Shown: piece by piece, positions 47,601-58,587 of the stretch
Position numbering within the stretch: the first letter of the stretch is position 1
Layout: each line of letters starts with the position of its first letter
Assembly (NCBI GenBank): GCA_022605955.1
Contig: JAKCOZ010000001.1
Span: 100,348,211-100,412,210, forward strand
Direction: 5' to 3'
Length of the DNA stretch: 64,000 bases
DNA from: Rallus limicola
Lineage: Eukaryota; Chordata; Aves; Gruiformes; Rallidae
The notes under the pieces: model-generated
Told to the model about the DNA's origin: nothing
The model's database searches: none
Seen by the model: only the letters and a program-made list of their open reading frames with translations
Program-made: the position numbers and the translations under genes

Positions 47601-50045
47601 GCAAAGAAACCTTCGTAGTTTAGCAGAAAAGAAAGGTCTTCATGGGAATTTAATTTTCTTTACAGGAAGCATTGAGGCTATATGAGGTAGTGTCTGCAGC
47701 TGTCTTTCTCCGTATGCAGAGTATTTCTAGCATGAAGTGACTTCCTCTGTATACTGCTTTGAAAACTTTAAAAGCACTCACCGAGATCCTCCCCTCAAGG
47801 TTGTGGAAGAGTCTACACTCTAAGACTTTACAATAAAAACATGACTTTGAATTTTTAGGTTAGCATTTTAGCAGATCTGGTACACACAGAGTACTGTTGC
47901 ATGTGTGACTCATGGAAGTTGTCTCTCAAAACAGTAAAATCATAAAAGTGCTCACATCAAACTAAATTTGAATAAATCTGTGTTCTCCTTCCAACGAGTG
48001 GTATGATGCCAGACAGTAGTATAATTTTAAAATGATGACTAGGAAAGAGTCTGGTTTCTATAATGCAGCAAGCAATTGTCTAATTTGTTTTTAAACACTG
48101 ATTTTCAATGAAGAGCCAGTATTAACACTTATCTGATATCAAGAAATCAAGAAGTGGGTTATCTTTGGATTCATTTCTCCTCAAGTTAGAGGTTATGAGT
48201 GACAGCAACAGGCTGTCGAAGAAGAAATAAAATATTTTAAAGTGTTTGAACTTTTTAGTATTTCAGCTGTTGATGAAAGATAAATCTGCTGATGGATACT
48301 GTCCATAAACATCCTGTGTGTGCCTGTAGGAGCTATGTAAAAACATTAGAAGGAGAAATAGAAGAGAAGATTGTCAAAAGTGTATAGAAAGTATGCTTCT
48401 GAAAATAAATAAGCAAAGAAACATTTAATCCCCAAATTGAATAGTACAACCCAGTTTCTGTTAGGAAGAATTTAATATCCATATAGTGCTATTTTATTAA
48501 TATATTTCTTCTGTCCATACCTGTCAACAGCTGTGAAGTTTTGAAATGGAACTACAAGCATTAACTGAGGAGAAAACTCTTCTCTAAAAGGGAAACACTT
48601 ATGCCCTTAAATTTTTGAGAAAGTTCTCTTTCGTTCTTTATTACAGTTCATTATTTTTTCTAATATAATACTGCTTTAATTTTAATCTTTCATAGCACTT
48701 TTTGCAGAATGGCTTGCAAATTAAATTAATTAATTATAGAATTAAAGTGAGCTTCTAACAATAGGGCAAATTTGAGAGAGGATTGAAAAGGTACTGTTTT
48801 CCATAAAGATTTCAATTGAGATTGAGAACTAAGGAAGTGAATAGTCATTGAAGGGCTGGTTTAGATATCAAGAGCTGCAAATAAGAAGCTCATATACCAT
48901 CGCTACTAATTCAGTGAAAGAATAAAATATGAGAATAAGCATTTGCTAAATTGCTTTGGAAGGTAAAAGGATGTAAGATTTAGGAATGATCTGGACAAAA
49001 CCCATGATGTAAAAAAACCCCTCCAAGCAAACAAACAAAACCAACAAACAAAAAATCCTCCACCAAACCTTGTGAACAACAAAAGAGAAAAGAAGCTTAA
49101 TTTCTTTTTAATTTTCCTTATTTCCTCCTGCTTTGATGAGAACTAGTTTATTCATGATTGTAGACTTTGTCTTTTTGTCAAGTCTGCAACATCTAAGCCA
49201 GCCTCAGTGATGATGTGCGAGGAGCTAGGAAGCTGCATGCTTGCATATTGAGACCTAGCCTCAGAGGAGATGAAGGAGACATGAGACTGCAGAATTATTT
49301 GACTAGGACTGTCTTTGCAGGATGGCCTCATACAAGACTGTTTTCTGTGCCTGTACTGTGCTACTGTGGTATCCGCAGTCCCTGTTTGGGGTAGCCATAG
49401 TGCCTGTGGGTCTTGTGGGTGGGAAGTTCTCTAGATAGCTACCCATACTCTGGAGTTCCTGTGCCACCTCTCACTGTTCAGCCTTGGGAAAAATCTCAGA
49501 GTGATATTCTTAAGCAGTTTTTTAATCTTAAATAGAACCTCAACAACATTCAGAAGACCTAGCAATTGCAATATGCTGGTCTGAACATCCCATGGATATT
49601 TGATATCCTCAAGTGCTGTTATAAGAGATGTTACATTTAGCCCAAAGAAGAAGAAAGTGCTGCAGGTATTTCTATTTGTGCCCCCTCATAGACTGGGTGC
49701 CATTATTAATCCCTACATGCCTGAGGAATGGGTGGGACGGTAAAACCTCATACGAACACTCATGATTATTGATGTTATTGTATCATAGGTTGATATCTCA
49801 CAGTACAGAAAAATGAGGAACCATAGCCCACTGCCAGAGATGACAAACATCACTGCAAGGAGTACATACAGTGAGTGCTGGTTTAAACTACCACAGCTGT
49901 GTGATCAAACACAACACCATTGTGACCAGTGACTGTTCCATTAATATAATGAATGCCTATCAGAATTTTGGTTTTAACATGTTAGTGTCAGATCTGCTGT
50001 TATTTCAACCTTTCAGGCCTCATGTTGGGTTCCAAAAGGGGCTAC
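44663..50045. other. Unique AT-rich sequence, no gene seen
   Basis: More than 5 kb with no recognisable gene or dispersed repeat. A compound microsatellite lies at 45164-45233. An AC-rich tract of AAAC units lies at about 49018-49065, and an AATTAATTAATT run at about 48722-48736. Frames stay under 95 codons. Confidence 0.6.
45164..45233. repeat. Compound microsatellite (AT)n(AC)n(AT)n plus ATTCTT units
   Basis: An alternating AT/AC run at 45164-45192 is followed by four imperfect (C/T)ATTC(T/G)T-type hexamers. Confidence 0.85.
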
Positions 50046-50412
50046 TGTGGTTTTTCCCCAGCTGGCAGCTGAGCACCATGCAGCCACTTGTTGGCTGCCT
50101 TCCATGGGGTGGGGAAGCAGGGGAGAAATCAAAAAGAAATTGAGAAGACAAAGGAAAACCTTGTGGGTTGGGATAAGGACAGTTTACTGGGACAGAAGAG
50201 AGAGAAAAATAACAACAGCAACATTAATATCAAAATATACAAAAGTGATGACACACAGCAGAGTTTCTCACTGAACTGCACAACTCAGGCTATACCACTC
50301 AGAGCCATCCTGAAACCAGACTGTCCCCAAAATCATGTGTCCTAGAGCTGTGTGCTCCTCTCCCTACCCACCCGGCTTTATTCAGAGCATGATGTTATTG
50401 GTATGGAATACC
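50046..50412 (-). mobile_element. LTR fragment, same superfamily as the 53.3-kb copy
   Basis: The plus strand begins TGTGGTTTTTCCCCAGCTGG and continues with GCTGAGCACCATGCAGCCAC, TTGTGGGTTGGGATAAGGAC and, much later, GCATGATGTTATTGGTATGG. This order (LTR 3' edge, poly(A)-signal side, then U3 part with ATGATGTCAT..GGTATGG) is that of a widespread bird LTR, read in reverse. The U3 end of the LTR is missing after about 50412. No provirus interior. Confidence 0.78.
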
Positions 50413-51104
50413 CCCATTGTAAGGACACTTAACATCAGCCTCCAGTGAAACCGATTTCTGAGCCCTTAAACAATTCCCAATAATAATGAACAGTGTGACA
50501 CTTTCTCTCCCTTGCAAGTGAATGCTGTCCTTCACTGCAAGTAGGACACATTTGTCTGTGGTGACAAAACAGATATATAATTTAGACCTCTCAATTTCAT
50601 CTTCAGCTGTATGTTGACAAGACTGCTGATATTCACCCCTTGCATATGAAACTTCACATTTTTGTGTTTTCTCAGAGCATGTCTGTTTGCATTTCATCAG
50701 TTCTGCCTATATCATACTGAGATAGAGAGAAGAGGCTAAATTAATTATGAGAAGTATTTGTGTGATTTATGCATTATTCACAAATTCTTACCACAGTTAC
50801 TGATGGATGTACTGTACTTTGGCAGCATTGTTTTTCATTTTGCATTGTTATTTTACAAAAGTTTACACAATTGATATTAGTACAAAACTCCATAGTTTGC
50901 ATATAACTAGGAAAAAACATCATCTATTTCTAAGAACATGCCATCCACTAACTTTAAAAAAAAATAACTATATACAATCTTGAATTATTATATAAAAAAA
51001 ATCTTATATCTAGCCTAAACCTCTCAGTTCAGTGTATGTCTGTTGTCTCTACCTCTATGCACCACTGACTCCATCTTCTCAGCTACCTCATCAAAGGTAG
51101 AGGA
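50413..51104. other. Unique sequence
   Basis: No feature recognised; the 100-codon minus-strand frame at 50395-50697 lacks any family signature. Confidence 0.55.
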
Positions 51105-51635
51105 ATCATAGAACCACCTTCACAGTGAAGAATTTCTTCCTAATATCTAATATAGATCTATACCCATTCAGTTTAAGGACGTTACCCCTTGTTACTACAG
51201 TCTGATATACATTCCCTCTTCATCTTTCCTGTAGGTCCCCTTTAGGTATTGGAAGACTGCTATAAGGTCTCCCCAGAGCTTTTTCTTCTCTAGGATGAAC
51301 AAGTCCAAACCTCTCAGTGTGTCTTCATAAGAGATCATCCTTGTGCCCCACCCCTGGACTCACTCCAAGAAGTCCATGTCCTTCTTGTGCTGAGGGCTAC
51401 AGAGCTGGACACAGTACTCCAGGTAGGGTCTCACCAGAGCAGAGTAGAGGGGCAGAATCACCTCTCTTGACCTGCTGGTCACACTTGATACAGCCGAGGA
51501 TATGGTTGAACTCTTGGGATGAGAGCAGACACGGCTGGGTCATGTTGAGCTTTACCTGAATCAATACACCTAAATCTTTCTCCTCAGGACTGCTCTCAAT
51601 CCATGTCAGTCTACAGGCTCAGCATTTCTAAGGTG
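51105..51635 (-). mobile_element. CR1 LINE, internally deleted near its 3' end
   Basis: The CR1 3' tip (GAATCATAGAA at about 51102-51112) is joined directly to CCACCTTCACAGTGAAGAAT, omitting about 150 bp of 3' untranslated sequence that the copy at 23114 has between these points. It continues with CTTTAGGTATTGGAAGACTG, CTACAGAGCTGGACACAGTA, CCAGGTAGGGTCTCACCAGA and CTCTTGACCTGCTGGTCACA, i.e. reversed late ORF2, to about 51635. Coding capacity is lost. Confidence 0.9.
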
Positions 51636-53316
51636 TAGGAGCTCAGTGTGAGGAGGGGACTGATCCTTTTGCAAAGATGCCCACAGTGCTAGAATTTGTG
51701 ACCAAGCTGTATAACATTCACTTGAAAGAATATACTCAGTATCTCTGGAAAACTATAGAATAACACACAAACCCATTAAATTCTGTTGGCTATAAAACGA
51801 TCAGAGACCCAAGAGAAATTACCTAGAGCTGAACTCTCTACAAACTGTTCTTTGGACATGTGCCAAAATATAAAGCATCTCTGAATATTTAAAAAGAAAA
51901 GAAAAAAACCCAAACCCATAAACAATTCAGGATATGGTAAGAGATTAAAGTAATTTTATGTAAATGTAAAGAAAAGTGGTTTTATCAACAAGAGTAAAAT
52001 CTTTGGAAAAGTGTTCCAGAAATATACTTATTCAATATCCCTAGAAGGTCTCTTTTAGTTTGTTTTACAGGATAATTATCTGAGAAATAAACCTGAAGAG
52101 ATGGAATCAATGACTAATAACACAGATGGATGACTGCTGAAAAATTGCTTAAGAATAATAGCTAATGAATTTAAGAAATAATAGGGAAACAAAATGGCTT
52201 AGCACCTTAATAACAAGAGAGACTCCTACAGATGGAGATGTTCCAGGTTGGATAATTAAGATAATTATTAATAACTGCAGTTACAATCCTATGTAATTTT
52301 TATCTTCCCTTGGTAGGACAGAAGAACAAGTCATTCCTTCCAATCCCCTGGGTATTTTTAATTTTAAGTTGCTCAGATTTTATTTTCCCATTTTTATTTT
52401 TTTCCACTTTATTATCATATCTAGGCAGGTATAGCTTTATCTTTCTTTGCTGAATCTATCTTCAACACTTATTCAAATGGACATTGAATAGCAAGCCTCA
52501 ATGCTCACAGGCTTTTTCAGGACTCAGATATTTTTCGTCCTGAATATATACTTCTACAAATAATGCTTTGAGTTAGCTATCCTAAGGTCTCTACATTCCC
52601 TTGGATCATCCTCTAATTTCTCTTGAAAAAAATCAAAATATGTAATGAAATAGTTGTGGGTGAAAACATAAATGCTCTGCAGAAAGTAAACAGTATATGT
52701 AACCATTACACCAAGCCCATAGTAAGCCTGTAGGAAGACTGAACAGTAGTTCTGCAAGGAATAAACAGTCTTATTTAACTCTGTGAGGTCCCAACTCCTA
52801 TATAGTCAGCACTGGGGATTTGAATAAACAATGCAAACATCTTCACTGAATAAACAAAGAGAAAACTGCAAACCCACACGAATTATCATGAAGTGAATAT
52901 TTCAAAGCAAGTCACAAAAGGGCAGTGAAAAAGTAGCATAGAGATGACTAAAATGCTTAAAGAGACTAGTGGAAATGAAACAATTCTGATTACATGCACA
53001 GTCTATTCTGAGCAAAATGTTTTTGTCAGATCACAGGGTTGTATCTTCTTTTATGTGCTGTTTGGAAAAAACAGAGCAGTCTCTGCTCTGAAATGCTGAT
53101 TGTTCTGTCTCATGCATGACCATGTCTCTAGACTTACCTCCTACAACCTCAACAGCCTTTCTACCCACTGTCATCCTCAATTTTTAATAAATATCTCAGT
53201 TGGATTATGTCTGTAGGGCAGGCACAAAAACAAGCATAGGGATACCAAACTTGATCTGTAATAGCTAGCTTGCGGTCCTGGTCTTGAGAGCCTAGTTTCA
53301 CGTAACCTGCAGTTTG
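51636..53316. other. Unique AT-rich sequence
   Basis: No gene or repeat recognised; frames are 70 codons or shorter. Confidence 0.6.
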
Positions 53317-53322
53317 GTTGGG

Positions 53323-53890
53323 TGTCATGGTTTTGTCCCAGCCAGTAGCTAAGCACCACGCAGAGACACTCACTCACTCTTGCCCCGGCAGGGTCAAGGA
53401 GAGAATCGGAGGAATGAAAGCGATAACACTAATGTGTTGAGATAAAGATAATTTAATAGGTACAGCAAAAGCTATGCATGCAAGCAAAGCAGAACAAAGA
53501 ATTATTTCCCTACTTCCTATGGGCAGGCAGGTGTTCAGCCATCTCCAGGAAAGTAGGGCTCCATCATGTGTAACCGTTAGTTGGGAAGACAAACCCGATC
53601 ACTCCAAACATTGCCACCTCCCCTGTCCTTCCTATACCTCAAGACCTTTATGTTCCAAGCATGATGTCATAGGTTATGGAACATCTCTTTGGTCAGTTGG
53701 GGTCAGCTGTCCTAGCTGTGTCCCCTCCAAGCTTCTTGACACCCCCAGAGTACTCACTGGTGGGGTGGTGTGAGAAGGAGAAAAGGCCTTGGCTCTGTGT
53801 AAGCACTGCTCAGCAGTAACAAAAACTTCTCTGTATTATTGACACTTCTTTCTGCACAAATCCAAACTCTATCTCGGCTGAAAACAGCGC
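53323..53890 (-). mobile_element. Near-complete solo LTR, about 568 bp, reverse orientation
   Basis: The plus strand begins TGTCATGGTTTTGTCCCAGC, so the element ends ..GGGACAAAACCATGACA on its own strand. It then shows CTAAGCACCACGCAGAGACA and an AATAAA-equivalent (TTTAATAGG region), and ends at CTATCTCGGCTGAAAACAGC. The 5' terminus has lost its TG. GTTGGG (53317-53322) on one side and GCTGGG (53891-53896) on the other differ by one base and may be a decayed 6-bp target duplication, which would suit an ERVK-type element. It matches the sense fragment at 4880-5350 almost throughout. No internal retroviral genes flank it. Confidence 0.82.
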
Positions 53891-53896
53891 GCTGGG

Positions 53897-55230
53897 CTTT
53901 TGCAGTCTGTTCTGTTCTTGTTGCCACAGCCAAATTGGTATTGATATTTAATTAAGCTTTGCAGTATATCTAAATCAGTTTTATACTGACTGCAGTCACT
54001 GATAGGACCTCAGAAAACATATGCCCTCATTTACAGCATCCATATTCAGTCACCACTCTATTTGTTCTTCAACTTGCCTTTTTTTTTTTTTTTTCACATA
54101 CCAAATAAATTATATGCTTTCTCTTATACTCACAATTATTTTTTCCTAATTGTCTTCTGTGGCTCTTCCATAGAGATTACATTTAGAATCCTTACTAGAA
54201 CACCTTGATCCTTAAAAAAAGAAAAAAAAAAAGAGTTTGGTGTCTTTCATGAGATTTTTTCCCCCCCATCTTTACAACTGTGCCAATAACATTCACATAT
54301 GGATCAAAACTAGAGGCCCAGAAAAATTAATTGGAGAGAAAAATGTACTTAATCCTTAAAAGAAGGACAAGAACAGTGACAGTGAAGAAAGCAGAACCAC
54401 AGAAAGGCTTCTTTGCCTTTGCTAAACTACTGGAAGAATGTTAGAAAAGGAAATGGAGAAGTCAGTGCATTAATTAAATTTATTGTATTCAACTGCTCTT
54501 GTATTAGCTGTTGTCTGAACCATCAAAAGGGGATGAGATTGAAAAGTAAAGAAACACAGTATTTCATGACAAGTCTATAATAGTATAGAAATGATAATTT
54601 CTTCAGTAGTGCTGAAAATTTTTTTTCTAAAAGTAACGCTTTTTTATTTTTCCTGGATGAGTTCACTGTGAAATTCAAATGCAAATTGCAAAGGGGTTAG
54701 AAAACTGGTGAGTTATAACACTATGAATAAGTTTGTTAGGAGATTCAAATACATGCAAGAGAAAACAAACCTGTTCAAGAAAAAATACTGTGAAATTATA
54801 GTACAGAACTATCTTTTTCATCATGTCAAAACTGTGTCAAGGATTATGAATAAATCTAAATAGGTACATAGATAAAGTACTAGATGGAAGAGTAAAATTA
54901 GTTAAAGTTTATACTTTTAAATTTCTCAAAGTATCTAAACTTCTCCAAGTATCTTTAAAAGAACAAGAAAACTCCATAATCCTCATTTAGATGTTTTCCT
55001 TGAAGGTTCACTTCCCCAGGAAGTTAAGCATGCCTCACAAACACTCCAGATTTCCCAAGCTAAAAATAGACACAAGGATAAAAAGTCACAGGATAAATGC
55101 AAGGAATTAAGCTTTAAAACATAACCACTTCTGAATCTGTATATCTTTTAGCAGGCTGGATCTGTTTGGTCCAGCCCTTATGAAATACAATACTTAATTC
55201 CAAGGTTGTGTGAATCATTAACATTGCTTG
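53897..55230. other. Unique AT-rich sequence
   Basis: No gene or dispersed repeat; a 16-base T run lies at 54079-54094 and an A-rich run at about 54212-54233. Confidence 0.6.
54079..54094. repeat. Poly(T) run
   Basis: Sixteen consecutive T bases. Confidence 0.95.
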
Positions 55231-56010
55231 TTTTTGGCAGAGGACACCAAGCTGGGGGGAAGTGTAGATCTGGACAGGTTGAATTGATGGGTTAGAGGCC
55301 AATGGGGTGAAGTTCAAAGTGCTGGATTCTGCACTTTGGTCATAACAACCCCAGGCAATGCTACTGGCTAGGGGCAGGGTGGATGGAAAGAGGCACAGGG
55401 GGAAAAGGATTTGGGGCTGTTGGCTAATACTCAGCTGAACATGAACCACCAGTGTGCCAAGGTGGCCAATAAAGTCAACGGCATCCTGGCTTGCATCAGA
55501 AATAGCATAGTCAGTATGACCAGGGAGGTGATCATCCCCCTGTACTCAGCTCTGGTGAGGCTGCACCTCAAATACTGTGTTCAGTTTTGGACCCCTCACT
55601 GCAAGAAAGATATCAAGGCCCTGGAGCATGTCCAGAGAAAGGCATCAAAGCTGGTAAAACATCTGGAACACAAGTCTGATGAGGAGCGGCTGATGGAACT
55701 TGGTCTGTTTAGTCTGGTTAGCCTCTTCTTGAAGATAAGTAGCAATAGAACAAGAGGAAATGGCTGCAAGTTGCACAGGAAAGGTTCAGGTTAGAAATTA
55801 AGAGAAATTTCTTCTCAAAAAGAGTGGTTAGGCACTGGAACGTGTTGCCCAGGGAGCTGGTGGAGTCACTGTCCCTCAGGGTGTTCAAGGAAAGGTTGGA
55901 TGAGGTACTTAGGGACATGGTTCAGTGAGCAATATAGGTGGTAGGGGGACGGTTGGACTAGATGATCTTGGAGGTCTTTTCCAACCTTAGTGATTTTGTG
56001 ATTCTGTGCT
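55231..56010 (+). mobile_element. CR1 LINE, 5'-truncated within the reverse transcriptase catalytic box
   Basis: This sense CR1 begins right at the FADDTKL box: TTTGGCAGAGGACACCAAGC, where an extra G breaks the frame and the first aspartate reads as glutamate. A 127-codon frame at 55411-55794 then encodes recognisable late ORF2 ([62 protein letters not shown]) but loses the EKRR-type continuation. The 3' part holds GGCACTGGAACGTGTTGCCC and GGTTGGACTAGATGATCTTG and finishes with the TGATTTTGTGATTCTGTG terminal short repeats. It is a different CR1 subfamily from the minus-strand copies at 22-24 kb, judging by its 3' end. Confidence 0.93.
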
Positions 56011-57920
56011 TGCACAGAGTCCTGTCTCTACTATCCTTTTTCTCCTAAGTCAGAAGTTCATCATTGCTAATGTCCACAGAAACTTCTTTTATGGGACAAT
56101 GGGATAGAACAAAAGTGGTGTTAAAATTAATTCCCCGCACTTGGAGGTGGTGATGGTATAAAAGTAAAAAAATAAACAGAAAATAAAATGTATAAAAATC
56201 CAGTTAAACTGTTCTCCTTAAATATAACAGTATCATTCATGTTAGCATATAACAACTTAAGGCCATAGTAAAGAAGACTGAAACTTGTTAAGAAACACCT
56301 TTAGTATTTAAGCAGGAAAGTCCCAGGTCATCAGCAGTGGCTGGGGATCTCTGCATATGTAAGAAACTGAGTAAATGATCAAATGATCCAAAGTAGGCAG
56401 CCGGAGGCAAAACCAGACAATCCACCATAATAGTTCCTGTCTACATTTGCTAACCTAATAGGAAATTTGTTCTGAACCACAAGGAAATGACACTGTGTAA
56501 CAGAGATTTTCTGTACCTGTAGGAGCCACTATACATCCTATGTTTGCCTGTTGTTCCACATGTAGTAGTTGCAAGGTTACTATTTTACCCCTTTTCATTG
56601 TATAAGTATCAGTTCATAGACTTAAGTTTTCAGCAGCTAAACACTGAGAATGGTGAGGAAATAAGTAAAACAAGTGTAGGTCTCTGTGGTTACTTCACTG
56701 TTGCTTCTGGGTTGCTTTATGTGCAGTATGTGTACTTTGAAGAGGTTGTCGTGTACAATTAGTATGATATTAAAAAGTGTACATGTACCTGCAACAGCTC
56801 TGCTTTTTCTGAAATAATGGAAATGAAAACAAAAGTAGAACAGCGATAGCCAGGAAAAAATAGTTAATGAAAGGCTCCAGGGGTTTAAAACACAATGTAT
56901 CTGAATTATAATGTAGATTTTGATTTTTTGCTAAGATCTGTCTTGGAAATCTATCTATTAAAATATTATCAGGAGATTACTCTGTCAGAGCCAGAGAAGA
57001 ATAAAAGATATGAGTACACAAAATTACAGCCTAGCAATTTATAGGTAATTTAATGCTGTTATATTTCAGTTTTTCAGAAAAGTTTAAAAAATGTTTCATC
57101 ATGTCAGAAATTATTATACAGATCTAGTTTTCTTTAATGGAGACCTTGAGGTCTTGAATGGTATTCTCTGTCCTCAACATGAACAATATAATTTCTTATT
57201 TAAAAATATGAGATCATAAAAAAATTCTGTCTGATATTCAGAGAATACTCATTTATACAGATATGCCTGCATATCTGTGCATAGCATGCTGACCTTTCAT
57301 TTTCATATATTGTGTTCATCACAGGTGATTTGCAATACATAGAGTTATCTGTAAAATTATTAGTAGCCTGACAGATGAGTAAGTCTGAAAATCCTTTTTG
57401 AAACGTACCCTGTGGCTAACACCAATTATGCAGCTGAGTAATACAATTAAGGGTTTATTGAGAGGCAGAAAGGAAACATGAAAAAACACCATTACTCACT
57501 CTTGCTTGGTCAGTTTAATGACTGACCAAACTAACACATCTACCAAACAGTTAACACTAAAATCTGACTATCTCACTTTTTATAGATGATAATATTTTAG
57601 TAAAAACATATAGCAAGTTGTTTTTAATGTTAGAAGGATTCCTGGAAAATTCCACACTTGGTTTTAGGGAAATATGGATAATGAACCTTGATACTGCATG
57701 CAATCAACTATTAAGCAAAGCTACTACTAAACAAATATCTAAGGAAATACAAGGAAATGCTAAGAAACTTTCCTAGTGCATTAAATTTACCATTTATACT
57801 GGTGATCTGTATTACTATAACCTGTTTCTACAGTTACAATACTTTGTATTTAGTAAGTTGAAGAGGCCTGAATACATAAGCAGTAACCTGCTTATAAACT
57901 GTAGTATTTATGAACCATAG

Positions 57921-58000
57921 AAAGTGCCTTGTGTTGTATGTGGTATTTTTTCTTTTGTTTGTTTGTTTGCTTATTTGTTTGTTTTTAAACAAGGCACTTT
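57921..58000. repeat. Inverted repeat, 12-bp perfect arms, 56-base loop
   Basis: AAAGTGCCTTGT (57921-57932) is the exact reverse complement of ACAAGGCACTTT (57989-58000). The loop is a GTTT-rich low-complexity tract. Pairing does not extend beyond the arms. Confidence 0.7.
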
Positions 58001-58394
58001 GTTTCAGTTAGTAAAGCTCTAGGCAGTGCTGGATAGAGCTTGCAAAACACAATAGAAGAGGTTTTTGAGAAAAAAATAAAAAAGAGTTTAAAGAAAATAA
58101 GTACACTTTAATTATTTCCTAAAAATGTTTCTGAAATATTCCAGTTGCTGTGTAGCCATAAAGGTTCCAAACAAATTTGGAGTAATTTCCTTTTTGTCAT
58201 TGTCATTGGTGTTCATTTATATTATTTCAGGTATTGACAGTGAATACTTTGGACCATTTCAGTAGAAATACAAGTAGGGACATTTCCAAACTTTGCTTTA
58301 TTTAGAGGCTGGAAACACATATATTAATCTTTACGTGTTTCATTATACACCCACCTCTGTCTCTTCATACTGACAAATATTTTCTTCTGTAATG

Positions 58395-58444
58395 AACAGA
58401 GTTTAATAGTTAGGAAATTTAACAGAATTTAATAGTTAGGGAAA
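58395..58444. repeat. 26-bp tandem duplication
   Basis: AACAGAGTTTAATAGTTAGG at 58395 recurs as AACAGAATTTAATAGTTAGG at 58421 with one substitution. Confidence 0.85.
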
Positions 58445-58523
58445 GGCAAAGGGAGGGAACACAGGATATAGTATATAAGGGGTATTTTTCTGAGAATGGC
58501 TTTTTCAGGAAATTTTGTCTGGA

Positions 58524-58587
58524 ATTTTCTGTCACACATTGCAGTTGAAATGAGCATTTTCTGTCACTCATCTGCATTGAGATGAGC
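58524..58587. repeat. 32-bp tandem duplication
   Basis: ATTTTCTGTCAC..GAAATGAGC (58524-58555) is followed directly by ATTTTCTGTCAC..GAGATGAGC (58556-58587), with several substitutions. Confidence 0.85.
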
